Shown: positions 8,955 through 18,125 of the stretch, piece after piece
Position numbering within the stretch: the stretch's first letter is position 1
Layout: every line of letters starts with the position of its first letter
Assembly: GCF_009362735.1 (NCBI RefSeq)
Contig: NZ_WHNP01000031.1
Location: forward strand, 1 to 64,000
Source of the DNA: Paraburkholderia franconis
Lineage (GTDB): Bacteria > Pseudomonadota > Gammaproteobacteria > Burkholderiales > Burkholderiaceae
DNA: 64,000 nucleotides
Reading direction: 5' to 3'
Made by a program: the position numbers and the translations under genes
Notes under the pieces: generated by a model
Database searches by the model: none
Seen by the model: the letters and a program-made list of their open reading frames with translations, nothing else
Told to the model about the DNA's origin: nothing

Positions 8955-10049
8955 ATGCTCAGTTTCGCGCTCGGTTTCATCGTTTCATTACTGGTCACGC
9001 TCGTAATCGTGCGTTATGCGCATCTGCATGAAACTTTCGCGGACACCGATCTGGGCGGCGTGCAGAAATTCCACGCGCGGCCGGTGCCGCGCATCGGCGG
9101 AACGGGCATTCTGATCGGGCTCGTCGCATCGGCGATCCAGTTGCATGGCGCGTATCCGCGCGTGTCGGTGGGCATTCTCGGGATTGTCGCCTGCGGAATT
9201 CCGGCGTTCGCTTCGGGGCTGGTCGAAGACCTGACGAAGAAAGTTTCGCCGCTCGTGCGCCTGATCTGCACGATGATTGCGGCGGCGCTCGCCTATTTCG
9301 TGCTGGGAATCGCCGTCACGCGCATCAGCGTGCCGCCGCTCGATTTTCTGCTGTCGTATGCGGCAATTTCGTGTGCCGTGACCGTCCTGGCCGTTGCCGC
9401 GCTGGCGAATGCGATCAATATCATCGACGGTTTCAACGGGCTCGCTTCGATGGTTGCGTTCATGATGTTCGCATCGCTCGCTTATGTCGCGTTTCAGGTG
9501 CATGACCCGATCGTGCTATCGGCGTCCCTGATCATGATGGGCGCGGTAATGGGCTTCTTCATCTGGAATTTCCCCGCCGGCTTGATCTTTCTCGGCGACG
9601 GCGGCGCGTATTTCATCGGCTTCATGCTCGGCGAGCTGTCGATCATGCTCGTGATGCGCAATCGCGATGTGTCGGCGTGGTATCCCGTGCTGCTCTTCAT
9701 GTACCCGATCTTCGAGACGTGCTTTTCGATCTATCGGAAGAAGTTCATTCGCGGGATGTCGCCGGGGATTCCGGATGGCGTGCATCTGCATATGCTCGTC
9801 TACAAGCGTCTGATGCGCTGGGCCGTTGGCGCACGCACGGCGCGTGAACTGACACGGCGCAATTCGCTGACGTCGCCTTATCTGTGGCTGCTTTGCCTGA
9901 TCGCTGTGATTCCCGCGACGCTGTTCTGGCGGCATACGCTGCATCTGTTCTGTTTCGTCATCGTGTTTGCCGCGACATACGTGTGGCTCTATGTGAGCAT
10001 TGTCCGATTCAAGGTGCCGCGCTGGCTGGTGGTCCGCAAGCACCGGTGA
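8955..10049 (+). CDS. Polyprenyl-phosphate sugar-1-phosphate transferase (WecA/MraY family, glycosyltransferase 4 type)
   Basis: 364 residues, almost wholly hydrophobic with about ten membrane helices. Family motifs are present: 'DLGGVQKFHARPVPRIGG' near residue 35, 'NIIDGFNGLASM' near 155 (Asp pair for Mg2+/catalysis), 'FLGDGGAYFIGF' near 212, and the cytoplasmic histidine motif 'DGVHLHMLVYKR' near 275. The family moves a sugar-1-phosphate, often GlcNAc-1-P, from UDP-sugar to undecaprenyl phosphate, the first step of O-antigen or capsule assembly. A second enzyme of the same superfamily lies at 20902, so the two may start different glycans or differ in sugar specificity. The exact donor cannot be deduced. 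Confidence 0.85.
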   Translation: MLSFALGFIVSLLVTLVIVRYAHLHETFADTDLGGVQKFHARPVPRIGGTGILIGLVASAIQLHGAYPRVSVGILGIVACGIPAFASGLVEDLTKKVSPLVRLICTMIAAALAYFVLGIAVTRISVPPLDFLLSYAAISCAVTVLAVAALANAINIIDGFNGLASMVAFMMFASLAYVAFQVHDPIVLSASLIMMGAVMGFFIWNFPAGLIFLGDGGAYFIGFMLGELSIMLVMRNRDVSAWYPVLLFMYPIFETCFSIYRKKFIRGMSPGIPDGVHLHMLVYKRLMRWAVGARTARELTRRNSLTSPYLWLLCLIAVIPATLFWRHTLHLFCFVIVFAATYVWLYVSIVRFKVPRWLVVRKHR

Positions 10050-10229
10050 AGCGCTCGCCAGGAGGGGCACCCCGAGCAGCTCTTCCTATGAAGCCACCAG
10101 CCATTACGGTCAAGTCAGGCAATAGCGGTCCGGCAACGTCAATCAACATCGGGGTCGAGCGCACGCTTAGACCAAACGGTGCGCTGGCATGCATGACCGA
10201 CGGCGACAACCTCCGACACAGGAATTAAT

Positions 10230-10262
10230 AAATAAAAAAGGCCACACCCGAACACGCAGCCT
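10230..10262 (-). terminator. Probable Rho-independent terminator after the 36-residue ORF
   Basis: Minus strand: a stem GGCTGCG/TGTGGCC with several G-T pairs (about 10240-10261) followed by TTTTTTATT. The stem is weaker than the one at 6422-6450 but is placed 35 bases after the stop of the small gene at 10298. Confidence 0.45.
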
Positions 10263-10297
10263 TGCTTTGTCTGTCCGACGATAATCCTGCAACGGCG

Positions 10298-10408
10298 TTA
10301 TGACATGCGTCGACGAGCGCGGTCTGCCTTGCGACCGTTACGGTCCATGATCAGACCAAGTGCAGATAAGACAAGAGCCACGCCAAGCGCAAAAAAAATG
10401 AAGCCCAT
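10298..10408 (-). CDS. Very small membrane protein (36 residues)
   Basis: ATG at 10406-10408. The sequence starts MGFIFFALGVALVLSALGLI and continues MDRNGRKADRARRRMS. It has one clear hydrophobic helix (residues 2-20) followed by a strongly basic tail, the usual shape of small single-span proteins with a cytoplasmic C-terminus. It ends 36 bases before a T-tract hairpin. A similar small protein (helix, then basic tail) is encoded at 10566-10685 in the same orientation. No function is known to me. Confidence 0.5.
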   Translation of the reverse strand: MGFIFFALGVALVLSALGLIMDRNGRKADRARRRMS

Positions 10409-10565
10409 GTGATTCTCCGTTTTGTGGATACGTGCGTGGTACAAACGGCCAACGTACTGGCGGCGCGCTTTCTATGCGGTCGTGCACGGCGCTCAACAAA
10501 AAACGGCGCCGAAAATGCGGGCCTCTATACGGATAAAAACCGGCAATGTCAGTTCAGTTCAACGA

Positions 10566-10685
10566 TCAGCGCGCGATACGCCGGTGCCGCCGTTGCCGAT
10601 CGTGCTTGCGACCGCGACTGCTCATGTAAGCACCGTAGCCCAGAATCGGCGCTAAGAGAAACAGTACGAACAAACCGAGATTCAT
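10566..10685 (-). CDS. Very small membrane protein (39 residues)
   Basis: ATG at 10683-10685; MNLGLFVLFLLAPILGYGAY and then MSSRGRKHDRQRRHRRIAR. One membrane helix (residues 3-20) is followed by a highly basic tail of about 19 residues. An open frame extends upstream without a stop, but the upstream part has no coding character, so I chose this start. It resembles the 36-residue protein just downstream in size and charge pattern, though sequence identity is low. It may be co-transcribed with it. Confidence 0.45.
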   Translation of the reverse strand: MNLGLFVLFLLAPILGYGAYMSSRGRKHDRQRRHRRIAR

Positions 10686-11266
10686 GGTAAATGTCCGTTC
10701 ATGGAATTCATGCCTTGAAGAAAGGGTACCACAACGACGAGGACGCCCACGGCCTCGTTCAGGAGCTTGCTCCGTGTCGGGGCGGCCCGTGCCCACCGGA
10801 ACGACAATTAGCGGAAAGCAAAGTCTCCCGGGCTGCCTGCCTTCCCCCAAATCTTCCGTCGGCTCTAACCCCACTCGGCGCGGCGCCATTGCATCTGGGC
10901 GGCGATCGCTGCAGAACAACGTTTTTTGCCAACGACCGACGCATACGCCTTCGGCGCTCGTTTCTGCCAGCGTCGTTGCAGGCCTTTCACATGTCCCGCC
11001 AGCACTCCCGTCAGACCTGGCGCTATCAAAGCAAGTCTGTCGATCAGGGAGCGCGACCGGTTATGACTTTTTTGTTCTACTACTTTCGTCGAGCAGTGGG
11101 CGTGGACGCGCTGCGTTTATTGCATCAAGCAATCCGTCGCCCGAGATCACCTGATGGCATGAAGAACAATCTCTGAGAAAAGAGGTTCGTTATCCAGATT
11201 TACTCCAACACTCCCCAGAGTCAGGGCGAAGACAGGATGTACCCGCCGGTTCGAATGTCCGGTCGT
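10686..11266. other. Interval without a supported gene
   Basis: About 580 bp of mixed composition. The open frames across it overlap one another on both strands and show no family signal or consistent codon bias. I see no RNA gene or repeat. Confidence 0.4.
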
Positions 11267-11521
11267 TCAGCTCACATCCGCTAGCATCTTTCGCAGCAGC
11301 GCCAGCCGTCGGAGCTGAGGCGTGACCAAATAAAATCTCTGTTCAATCTCTGCAATCCGGCTAAGCCAGTAAGACACGCCGAGACTAAGTTTCGCATCAA
11401 GGACGTCTGTATTGCAGAGATGGCGTACTACCGTTTCAAGGTGTTGCAATTCTCCGTCGGCTAGTGCCGCCCGTGATTTGGGCGCTTGGCGTACTGGGAT
11501 CGCTGATGATCTGCGCTTCAT
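11267..11521 (-). CDS. Small conserved-looking hypothetical protein (84 residues)
   Basis: The last part of a longer open frame reads as a protein from the ATG at 11519-11521: MKRRSSAIPVRQAPKSRAAL, then 'ELQHLETVVRHLCNTDVLDAKLSLGVSYWLSRIAEIEQRFYLVTPQLRRLALLRKML' in pieces of alternating helices. It is amphipathic, probably all-alpha, with no membrane segment. A second ATG four codons upstream (11533) is also possible. The portion of the frame before that has no coding character. I recall similar short proteins in Burkholderia accessory DNA but cannot name a family. Confidence 0.5.
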   Translation of the reverse strand: MKRRSSAIPVRQAPKSRAALADGELQHLETVVRHLCNTDVLDAKLSLGVSYWLSRIAEIEQRFYLVTPQLRRLALLRKMLADVS

Positions 11522-12140
11522 CGCATGCCCCATGAACGACCAAGGACGTGCAGCACCGGATTGCAAAAACCCGTTCGTTGTAAAGTACAGACGCACGAAG
11601 GCAATGACGCCAGCGCGACGAATGCGATGTCCGGTTTTCTTTTGACCACATGGCGGTGAAGCCGCGTTATGCATTGCATGGCACGTTGAAGTAACTTTCG
11701 TTAATTCATCATGCCCACGCCACGCCAAAGTCAACGGAGCGGCGCCGTGCAGAGCGGCGCATGCATGGCAGGACGTTCGACGCAGCCAGGTGCTCACAGC
11801 GGAACGAGCTGTGCCCACGGCACCCGTGAGTCCGCTGTCAGAGCGAACGCTATCTGCAGGTCGGGAGCACAACGAAGAACTGGCTTCCCGTCTGCCGGAG
11901 AAAGGGCAGATGGGTGCGCGGGACGAACGCAGACCGTCTTGCCGGTCGTATTGGCCGGCAACCTGAGAAAAGTTGTAGCGCGTCTGCCGTGATTACGCCG
12001 TTCAATAGCAACAGGGCGAACGGGCCGAGCTGGCAAGAAATTTAGCGGCGGATGCAGAGTGATCTCTCATTGAAGTGGACGCCGCTCATGTAGCTTGAGG
12101 CGCTCTGCCGGGAGGCAACGCCGCGGCACAACGGCTCGCC
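11522..12140. other. Interval without a supported gene
   Basis: About 620 bp. No open frame here shows a recognisable domain. It should contain the promoter of the 84-residue gene at its left edge and the 3' end region of the ParB-like gene at its right edge. Confidence 0.4.
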
Positions 12141-13112
12141 CTAGCCGCCGGAGCGAGGACGCTGCGATGGCTCGATCAGCTGAAATAGCGTGGAATGCTT
12201 CTCTCTTTCCTGAGCCGCGGCGATTTTGCTCACGACCTTGTTAAGCGCGATTTCCATTTCGCGACGATAACGGAGCAGAAAATCCGGATGATCGCACTCG
12301 ATAATGAGTCGCCCTGCGCCTCTACCCTTTTTGATGCGTAGGCGCGAGAACGGCCCTGGCGGGACGTTCTCGCCATTCAGCTCACGCAGGACTTGCCCGG
12401 CCGTATACTTGTCCGCGATGTAGCGGATCTTGTTCGCACGCGCATCTAGCTCCCGGGTGCCCACCCTTCTTTCGACTGCAAGCAGTTTGCGTCCCACCGC
12501 GAACGTCAGCTGGCTTTCCCAGAAAAGCGATCTGACGCCAGGCGGTAGCTGTCCGATAGCGACGGCATCGCTTATGTTCCTTCGGGAAATGCGTAGCGCG
12601 CGGGAGCAGGCGCTGTAACTCGTCCATTCCCCGTCGACGATTCCACGATGGTATCGATCGAACAGAGCCATGGGTAAGTCCTGTGACCGAGGAATGGGTC
12701 TGTCCTGCTCCCTGCCAGCCGACGCTGCCACTTTCCTTGCTTCAGACATCCGGCCTTTTACCAGCGCGAGCACCGCCTTCGCGGGCAACTGGATGCCAAC
12801 AGTAACATGCTGCCGGATTCGCTCACGTACCGTCTCAAGACCGTCACGCGCCATGACTTCGCGTATGACGCGCACGGTATGACTGCTGATCTCGGTGCGA
12901 TCCGCAAAGATCGAGAGCAGCTCCTCTGGCAGTGAGCCCATTCGCAGCGCCATCGACAGCTCCGCCTGGCTCACGTTGAGCGCGCGCGACGCGCCAGCCT
13001 GCGTGGTCCATTCCCCATTCTCGAGTCCTCGTTGATATAAATAGGTAACCAGGAAGCAACGGCGCAGGGCATTCCCCCGACGCGGTTCATTACGGCTTAT
13101 GTGTTTTTTCAC
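12141..13112 (-). CDS. ParB/KorB-like helix-turn-helix protein with an internal duplication
   Basis: 323 residues. Two related segments of about 60 residues are visible. Residues 26-84 contain 'YQRGLENGEWTTQAGASRAL' followed by 'NVSQAELSMALRMGSLPEEL'. Residues 154-213 contain 'YHRGIVDGEWTSYSACSRAL' followed by 'RISRRNISDAVAIGQLPPGV'. Each ends in a hydrophobic helix with a resistance to gaps typical of the HTH part of ParB/KorB-type partition and repressor proteins ('.lS...vS..l.l..LP..v...f'). The N-terminal CTPase/nuclease-like ParB domain is missing. No ParA lies beside it, so a plasmid-partition role is unlikely here. A DNA-binding regulator left from a plasmid or genomic island is more plausible. 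Confidence 0.55.
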   Translation of the reverse strand: MKKHISRNEPRRGNALRRCFLVTYLYQRGLENGEWTTQAGASRALNVSQAELSMALRMGSLPEELLSIFADRTEISSHTVRVIREVMARDGLETVRERIRQHVTVGIQLPAKAVLALVKGRMSEARKVAASAGREQDRPIPRSQDLPMALFDRYHRGIVDGEWTSYSACSRALRISRRNISDAVAIGQLPPGVRSLFWESQLTFAVGRKLLAVERRVGTRELDARANKIRYIADKYTAGQVLRELNGENVPPGPFSRLRIKKGRGAGRLIIECDHPDFLLRYRREMEIALNKVVSKIAAAQEREKHSTLFQLIEPSQRPRSGG

Positions 13113-13469
13113 TTCTCCCCCATTTCGGTCGGCCAGTTCAGCGACGAAGCATTAAAATACGCGAATTGTCTGCAAGATGGCGGCGCTATGAGGTGCAAAA
13201 AACAGCGTCTTTCGGCGATACGCTGCTCAGCACCCAGCAAGCCCTCCGCCAGCGCAGCTGAAAAGACAGGATCGGTGAGTTTGTGACATCCGCGCTCGCC
13301 CTACACGCTGCCTCGGGACGGACGCGCGACGTGGCCATATGTTCACATTGCATTGCCCTGCCCGTGACCGCCCGGCGGCACGTCGCGGGCTGCCAAAGCG
13401 ACGTCGCAACGGCACGTTGATCGCGAAGGGCGATCAGTCGTACATGACCTTTGCCGGATCAGGTATCTG
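13113..13469. other. Interval upstream of the ParB-like gene
   Basis: About 360 bp with no supported gene. It should carry the promoter of the ParB-like gene near 13113-13200. Confidence 0.35.
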
Positions 13470-13588
13470 TTTTTCTGGACATATTGCCCCAAGTGCCTGG
13501 TTTCACTAAGAAAACGGCCTGATTTGCGAAAAACCATTGACCGCACAGGTGGCCCGCTTTCGCAAAACTGCGCCGTCAAGGAAGGCCG
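13470..13588 (+). repeat. Imperfect direct repeat, copy 1
   Basis: Copy 1 of a roughly 119-bp unit that recurs 156 bp downstream. Shared blocks in order include CATATTGCCCCAAG, GCCTG, TTTGCGAAAAACCA, CGACC/GACCGC, CACAG and TTCGC..AACTGCGCC. The strand shown has no supported gene, so conservation of the blocks is not explained by coding. Confidence 0.7.
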
Positions 13589-13625
13589 AGCAGACGTCAG
13601 AGACCGGAGCCAGATCACGGTGCTG

Positions 13626-13744
13626 ATTTTTTGGGCATATTGCCCCAAGCGCCTGATCTTGCGAAGGAAGCGACTCAATTTGCGAAAAACCACCGACCTC
13701 ACAGCCGCCCCGTTTTCGCGTAACTGCGCCATGCAAACGGCCCG
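13626..13744 (+). repeat. Imperfect direct repeat, copy 2
   Basis: Copy 2, in register with copy 1 at an offset of 156 bp (for example, CATATTGCCCC starts at 13480 and 13636). The blocks ATTTGCGAAAAACCA and AACTGCGCC are essentially identical in both copies; the spacing between blocks is preserved. Confidence 0.7.
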
Positions 13745-14427
13745 TGAGCATCCAAAGGCATAGTGCGGACTTCGGGCATCATTGCGTTCCAACTGCGGGC
13801 AGACCTGCGATTTACTTGCCGCTGACTTGCGAGAACCGCTACGGATGGCTTAAGAAGCGCCGTTGTGGCACATTGCTTCAGGTCCCGTACGCTCATAACG
13901 GCCTGCAAACAAGTCGTGTATCAACGCGTGAGATTGCCGGGCAAGCGTCGCCGGCGCAAAGGGCCCGAAAAGTCACGCCGCGACCGCCGTGGTCGGCATG
14001 ATTTATCCCACCCTTCGGCTCTGCGTCCGGCACTGCCGCAAGCGTTGCCTAGAACCAGTCTGGTAGCCCAACGGATGAAACAAGCGGTGACCGCTCACGT
14101 CTTTTCGAAGCTGCGAATTGGCCATTCGCCGGTCTTGAACAGAGAAAGCGGCCAGCGCCGGTCATGTGTAGAAAGCACTCGCCTTGCCCGAACATCCAAG
14201 TCACTTCAAAAGCTAAGATGTTTTTCTACCGCACGAAGTGTGGGCAGATAACCACACCCGCTAACAGAATGGCAGCGCCTGCTAAAGACGCACCGCCGTG
14301 CGCCGTCGAAGCGGCGCATATTGCGGAGATGCCCACGAATCCGCATCGGCTGCAACCCAAGGGCCTGGTGATTGCATGATCCAAGCTTGAGAACTTCTCC
14401 CCTTTCCCAAGCTGGCTCGGACGTGCG
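13745..14427. other. Interval without a supported gene
   Basis: About 680 bp after the direct repeats. The only open frames are short and lack family signals. I see no RNA gene. Confidence 0.4.
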
Positions 14428-15075
14428 TCACGTCGTCAGTACGCGCATGCATCCGATGAGCAATCGCTTCTGCATTACCTCGATATCGACGAAACGGGCT
14501 CCGCTGCGACGATAGTGTTCCCGCTTCACTCGAAAGAAATAATGCAATTCGCTTAACTTGAGAAATGAGGTTGATATATCCAGTCCAAACTCGCATGTTT
14601 CATTGTCGGACACTGCGATGCTCTCTATCGGGCAGTCGACGTCATCAAGGATGGCCCCTAGATAGTGAACGACCGGCGCGGTGTATCGAAGCGGGCACGG
14701 ATGCAGTTCGGTCCTCGCTCCAGCGGTACTGACCTGCAGCTTATCCTTATCAACGCTCCTATCCACCTTTCCCACCCAGTCGATCTGACTGATCACGAAT
14801 ACTCCAATGCAGGTAACGGCTAAACAGTCGACGCGGACCGCAGGGCCGGCCAGACCGACCGACGTCAATACCGTCAGGCCCTCAAACAAGCGGTATTTCG
14901 ACCCAAGCATGGGACCCAGGACAGCATGTAGCTTCGACGAAAAATCGATATATCTCAGGCGACGCTCCGCAGCTATGGGGTCGTTTACAATTCCATCTGG
15001 ATATCCGAGTATTGCGTCGGCGGGTATGAAGAAGTCTGTGCGGATTCGTCCGCATTCCGAGTAATGTTTAGTCAT
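14428..15075 (-). CDS. Hypothetical protein, possibly NERD-like
   Basis: 215 residues beginning MTKHYSECGRIRTDFFIPAD. A central segment, 'VRVDCLAVTCIGVFVISQIDWVGKVDRS' (read in pieces, about residues 80-108), resembles the NERD (nuclease-related) pattern in which 'iDhvvv...GvfviEvKn..G.i' brackets an endonuclease-like core. The glutamate-x-lysine of active nucleases is replaced by 'SQIDW', so catalysis would be doubtful. The gene is A+T-richer than the housekeeping part of the window and stands alone between non-coding stretches, which suggests an acquired gene. The assignment is weak and the function is unknown. Confidence 0.4.
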   Translation of the reverse strand: MTKHYSECGRIRTDFFIPADAILGYPDGIVNDPIAAERRLRYIDFSSKLHAVLGPMLGSKYRLFEGLTVLTSVGLAGPAVRVDCLAVTCIGVFVISQIDWVGKVDRSVDKDKLQVSTAGARTELHPCPLRYTAPVVHYLGAILDDVDCPIESIAVSDNETCEFGLDISTSFLKLSELHYFFRVKREHYRRSGARFVDIEVMQKRLLIGCMRVLTT

Positions 15076-16257
15076 CTTGAGCTTTCCTGTCGTCCCATTG
15101 TCATCTGGTTTGACACACTGATGTCCGGTCGCGCCAGCAATGATGATCGTAGCGCTGCCTAAGGACTAGCGGCATCCGGAATGGTGACGCTTTTGGTAAG
15201 TCTTTCAACCTGAGCTTTGCTGGCGACGATATGCCTCGCTTCCTTTTCCCGTTATTCCAATGGGTGTCTCAACGCCGACTTCATCGCCTTCTATCTCCGC
15301 TCGCAGAACCACGGATTGAAGGGAGATCCGACGTCTACCCGTTTCCGCAGGGGCTCCCGTTCTATCCTTGCTCCAGACCTCAAACACAGGAGGGCCGGCA
15401 GTTCTCGGATCTTTCGGCGTCTTTAGACTGTGACGAAGCCCAGGATCCTGCAGTCAGTGTTTGCACGGATCGTTACGAAAAAAAGGACCGACGTCTCAAT
15501 ATTCGCAGCTCGCCGGCGAGCAAGAGCGACATACAGCCACATGGACATCGTCATGCGCGCTCAGTGCGCTGACCCTTCTGCGAGAATACAGGGCGACCTT
15601 CCCGAGGACCGGAAAGAGCACATCGCCTCATGAAACCCAACGATCGACCGAGCCGGCTCACGGTCTTAATCCGAAAAGCTCCGCAAAATCACATAGCTTT
15701 TGCTTGAACGTAGCGCCGGATCTGTGGTAGCTGACTCCGCCTCTCCAGCAAGCACTGGAATCGACGTCTCGACAGATTATTCATGGTTCATGCCCGTGAA
15801 CCGGCGCAGAGAGCCGACAGACGGCTATACGCTGCGCGCGCCCCCTCGCGAAAAACATCTACAGCGCAAGGCTAGCCATGAATAGTGCGACCACAGCGGG
15901 AACTTACGCGGCACGTTGCAGATGATCGATTCAAAAGCCACTCTTTTCCTGCGGCTTTCCGCGATAACGGCGTCAACCGGTTGACGTGTGGTGCCGTCTT
16001 CTATGAGTGCGGGAGCCCAGCGCGTCGACAACAGGCAAGTGCCCACCTGCTCCGTGGGGGCTGTCACATTGTTCGCGATGAAATTCCGTAGCTGGCGCAC
16101 GTGCCCTTGAGTGAGCGCAGCGGGTCCGTTTATCATGTGATGTCCGCTACGCATCGGCCACATCGCTCACGGTTCGTAGTGGGCGCCTTGTATCACGCCC
16201 GGGCCGCAAACAAGCGGCATCCCTCAACCCGCCTTCCAATTCGGACCGTGGGCGCAT
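15076..16257. other. About 1.2 kb without a supported gene
   Basis: Long stretch between the hypothetical gene and the cysC remnant. Open frames overlap on both strands without family signal. A short run of A residues at about 15477-15484 and scattered low-complexity are all I see. This is probably degraded DNA. Confidence 0.4.
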
Positions 16258-16590
16258 CATGGGACAACGCGCATTTGTCATCTGGTTGACGGGGATTTCG
16301 GGCGCAGGTAAATCCACGCTCGCCAATCTGCTCAGACATTCCTTGCACGGGCGTGGGCTGCACGCCGCCCTGCTCGACGGCGAAGTCTGCGTCTCGGTCT
16401 GAACAGGGATCTCGGGTTCTCCGACGACGATCGCAGCGAAAATATCCGCCGCGCCCCTAGGTCGCAAAGCTGATGGTCAATGCGGGACTCTCGGTAATCG
16501 TCGCGACCATTTCGCCGATCCGCGATATTCGCGAATCGGCACGTGCGCTCTTTGGCGACTATGAAACTACCGGAACTCCCCATCGTAGCG
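16258..16590 (+). pseudogene. cysC: Frameshifted, truncated adenylylsulfate kinase
   Basis: From an ATG at 16259 the frame reads 'VIWLTGISGAGKSTLANLLR', the CysC P-loop, to 'ALLDGEV', then stops at about 16400. The next conserved segments are present in other frames: 'LNRDLGFSDDDRSENIRRA' (about 16400-16458) and 'KLMVNAGLSVIVATISPIRD' (about 16470-16530). At least two frameshifts, and loss of the sequence after 'ALFGDYET', make it non-functional. The end runs into the 3' end of the convergent acyltransferase gene, so a recombination joint probably lies near 16560-16590. An intact cysC lies at 60950. Confidence 0.85.
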
Positions 16591-17722
16591 AAATGCGCCT
16601 CCCGATCTGCGTCAGCGGCTTCTCGACATACTGAAACGAAAGAACGGCGAGAGGAATCGTACTCGCGATCGATAACACGCTCGATAGGAACATCACTGCG
16701 AGCGGCTGACGCAACATTATCGGTGTCGGGACGACGTGCAACAGCGCGTTTGCGATGGCATATAGCACGATGAAGTGCAGCAGATAAAAGCTATATGAAA
16801 TACGGCCGAGGAAGCGGACCCATCTGAAATCTAGGACCGACAGCGCGATATTGTCGCGACCGCTAGCTATCATCCATATCAACACGGCACTGGCGGCCAC
16901 GATAATCAGGTCTGCTTCGAACGGATGCCAGAGCGGAAAGCAGGCACCCGACGCCACGATCGCAGCCACGCACGCTATGACAAGAGCGGCGCCCCCTTGC
17001 TCGCGGGCTGTGGTTCGCGCGCCGTGTTTAAAGACGGCAATTCCCACCGCGAACATATACACGTAGTGAAAGGCGCCAAACTGGTCAGCGCGGAACATCC
17101 AGCCAACAAGTAAGGTAGCCATCAGCAAGACGACGGTCCTGATCATTCCACTTCTGCCAACCGCGAAAACCATAGCGGGCAGAAGAGCTGATGCGATGAG
17201 CTCCACTTTCAGAGTCCACGCGTTCGGATTCAACCAGGGAGAAACAAACGCCGCATTTTCAATCACTGTTTTGGCTGCGAGTGGCTCGCCGTACCAATTC
17301 GTAAACCAGTCGGATGCGCCCGCAATCACACTGTGTCCGGGATAAATCGACAACAGATACATCACAACGACGCCGAGCGAAAGCCACGATACGGGAACGA
17401 TGCGGAATAGTCGCTTGACCGAAAATGACCAAAACCGGCCTGCGGTCAGCTGTTGTCCGAGCATCGATGCGGTCAGAACAAATCCGCTCAACACGAAGAA
17501 AATATCGACGGCAGCCTCGCCGCTGAAAACCGAAATCAGAAACCGGGCAATTCTGGCTTGTGTGCCCGAAACTTCCCAAACCGGCGTTGCACCGATCTGT
17601 TCGCGGTTGAAGGCAAGCCAGATCATCGAATGACCGACGGCGACCGATAGCGCCGCAATACCCCTCAGGGCCTCCAACCTGTCAAAGAATCTGGACGAAC
17701 TTCCTTCTTTTACCGACATCAA
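16559..17722 (-). CDS. Acyltransferase-3 family membrane O-acyltransferase (OafA/NodX-like)
   Basis: 387 residues with about ten membrane helices. The N-terminal 'FDRLEALRGIAALSVAVGHS' carries the conserved arginine-glycine and histidine of the family, and 'AAVDIFFVLSGFVLTAS' is its second signature. 'FLGRISYSFYLLHFIVLY' near residue 300 and the terminal 'FQYVEKPL' complete the pattern. Members transfer acetyl or other acyl groups from the cytoplasm to exported polysaccharides, for example O-antigen acetylation. Its place between polysaccharide genes fits such a role; the acceptor sugar is unknown. Its 3' end overlaps the cysC remnant on the other strand. Confidence 0.88.
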   Translation of the reverse strand: MMSVKEGSSSRFFDRLEALRGIAALSVAVGHSMIWLAFNREQIGATPVWEVSGTQARIARFLISVFSGEAAVDIFFVLSGFVLTASMLGQQLTAGRFWSFSVKRLFRIVPVSWLSLGVVVMYLLSIYPGHSVIAGASDWFTNWYGEPLAAKTVIENAAFVSPWLNPNAWTLKVELIASALLPAMVFAVGRSGMIRTVVLLMATLLVGWMFRADQFGAFHYVYMFAVGIAVFKHGARTTAREQGGAALVIACVAAIVASGACFPLWHPFEADLIIVAASAVLIWMIASGRDNIALSVLDFRWVRFLGRISYSFYLLHFIVLYAIANALLHVVPTPIMLRQPLAVMFLSSVLSIASTIPLAVLSFQYVEKPLTQIGRRISLRWGVPVVS

Positions 17723-18125
17723 GTGCTCCGCGAATGAGCCATGATGCTAGCAGAACGAAGAGCACCATTCGGTTACGACCGCCTTTGCGCCCCGTGTCCC
17801 CAGATACGCAGTCTTCCCTGATGACGGTTATCAGTTGCGGGGCGTAGTACTCCCCACGCTGCAGCGGCCGGCTCGGAGCAGTCAGAATCAGCAAATACTA
17901 TCGATCGTAACAGCGATTCAGACGTCTGCCCCCTATTTTCCAGCGAGTTTGGCGCCTCGGGGACAATATTGACATAGGATCACGCGTAGGCAAACATGGC
18001 GACCTTCTGAAGGATTCTGGGCCTTATCAGCGCGATACGCACTTACTGGCTATCTTCCCGGCCTTGATTCGCGGTGTCGCATACTACAGATCTATACGAG
18101 GCCCCTCAAGCTGCCCCTTCGTGAT
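17723..18125. other. Intergenic interval between divergent acyltransferase and methyltransferase remnant
   Basis: About 400 bp, no gene recognised. The lost N-terminus of the methyltransferase pseudogene may lie in its right half, but I cannot follow it. Confidence 0.35.

Noticed and set aside
13343..13792. 149-residue minus-strand frame with two similar halves
   Set aside because: The similarity of the halves is caused by the direct DNA repeats at 13470-13744; there is no ribosome site or family signal.
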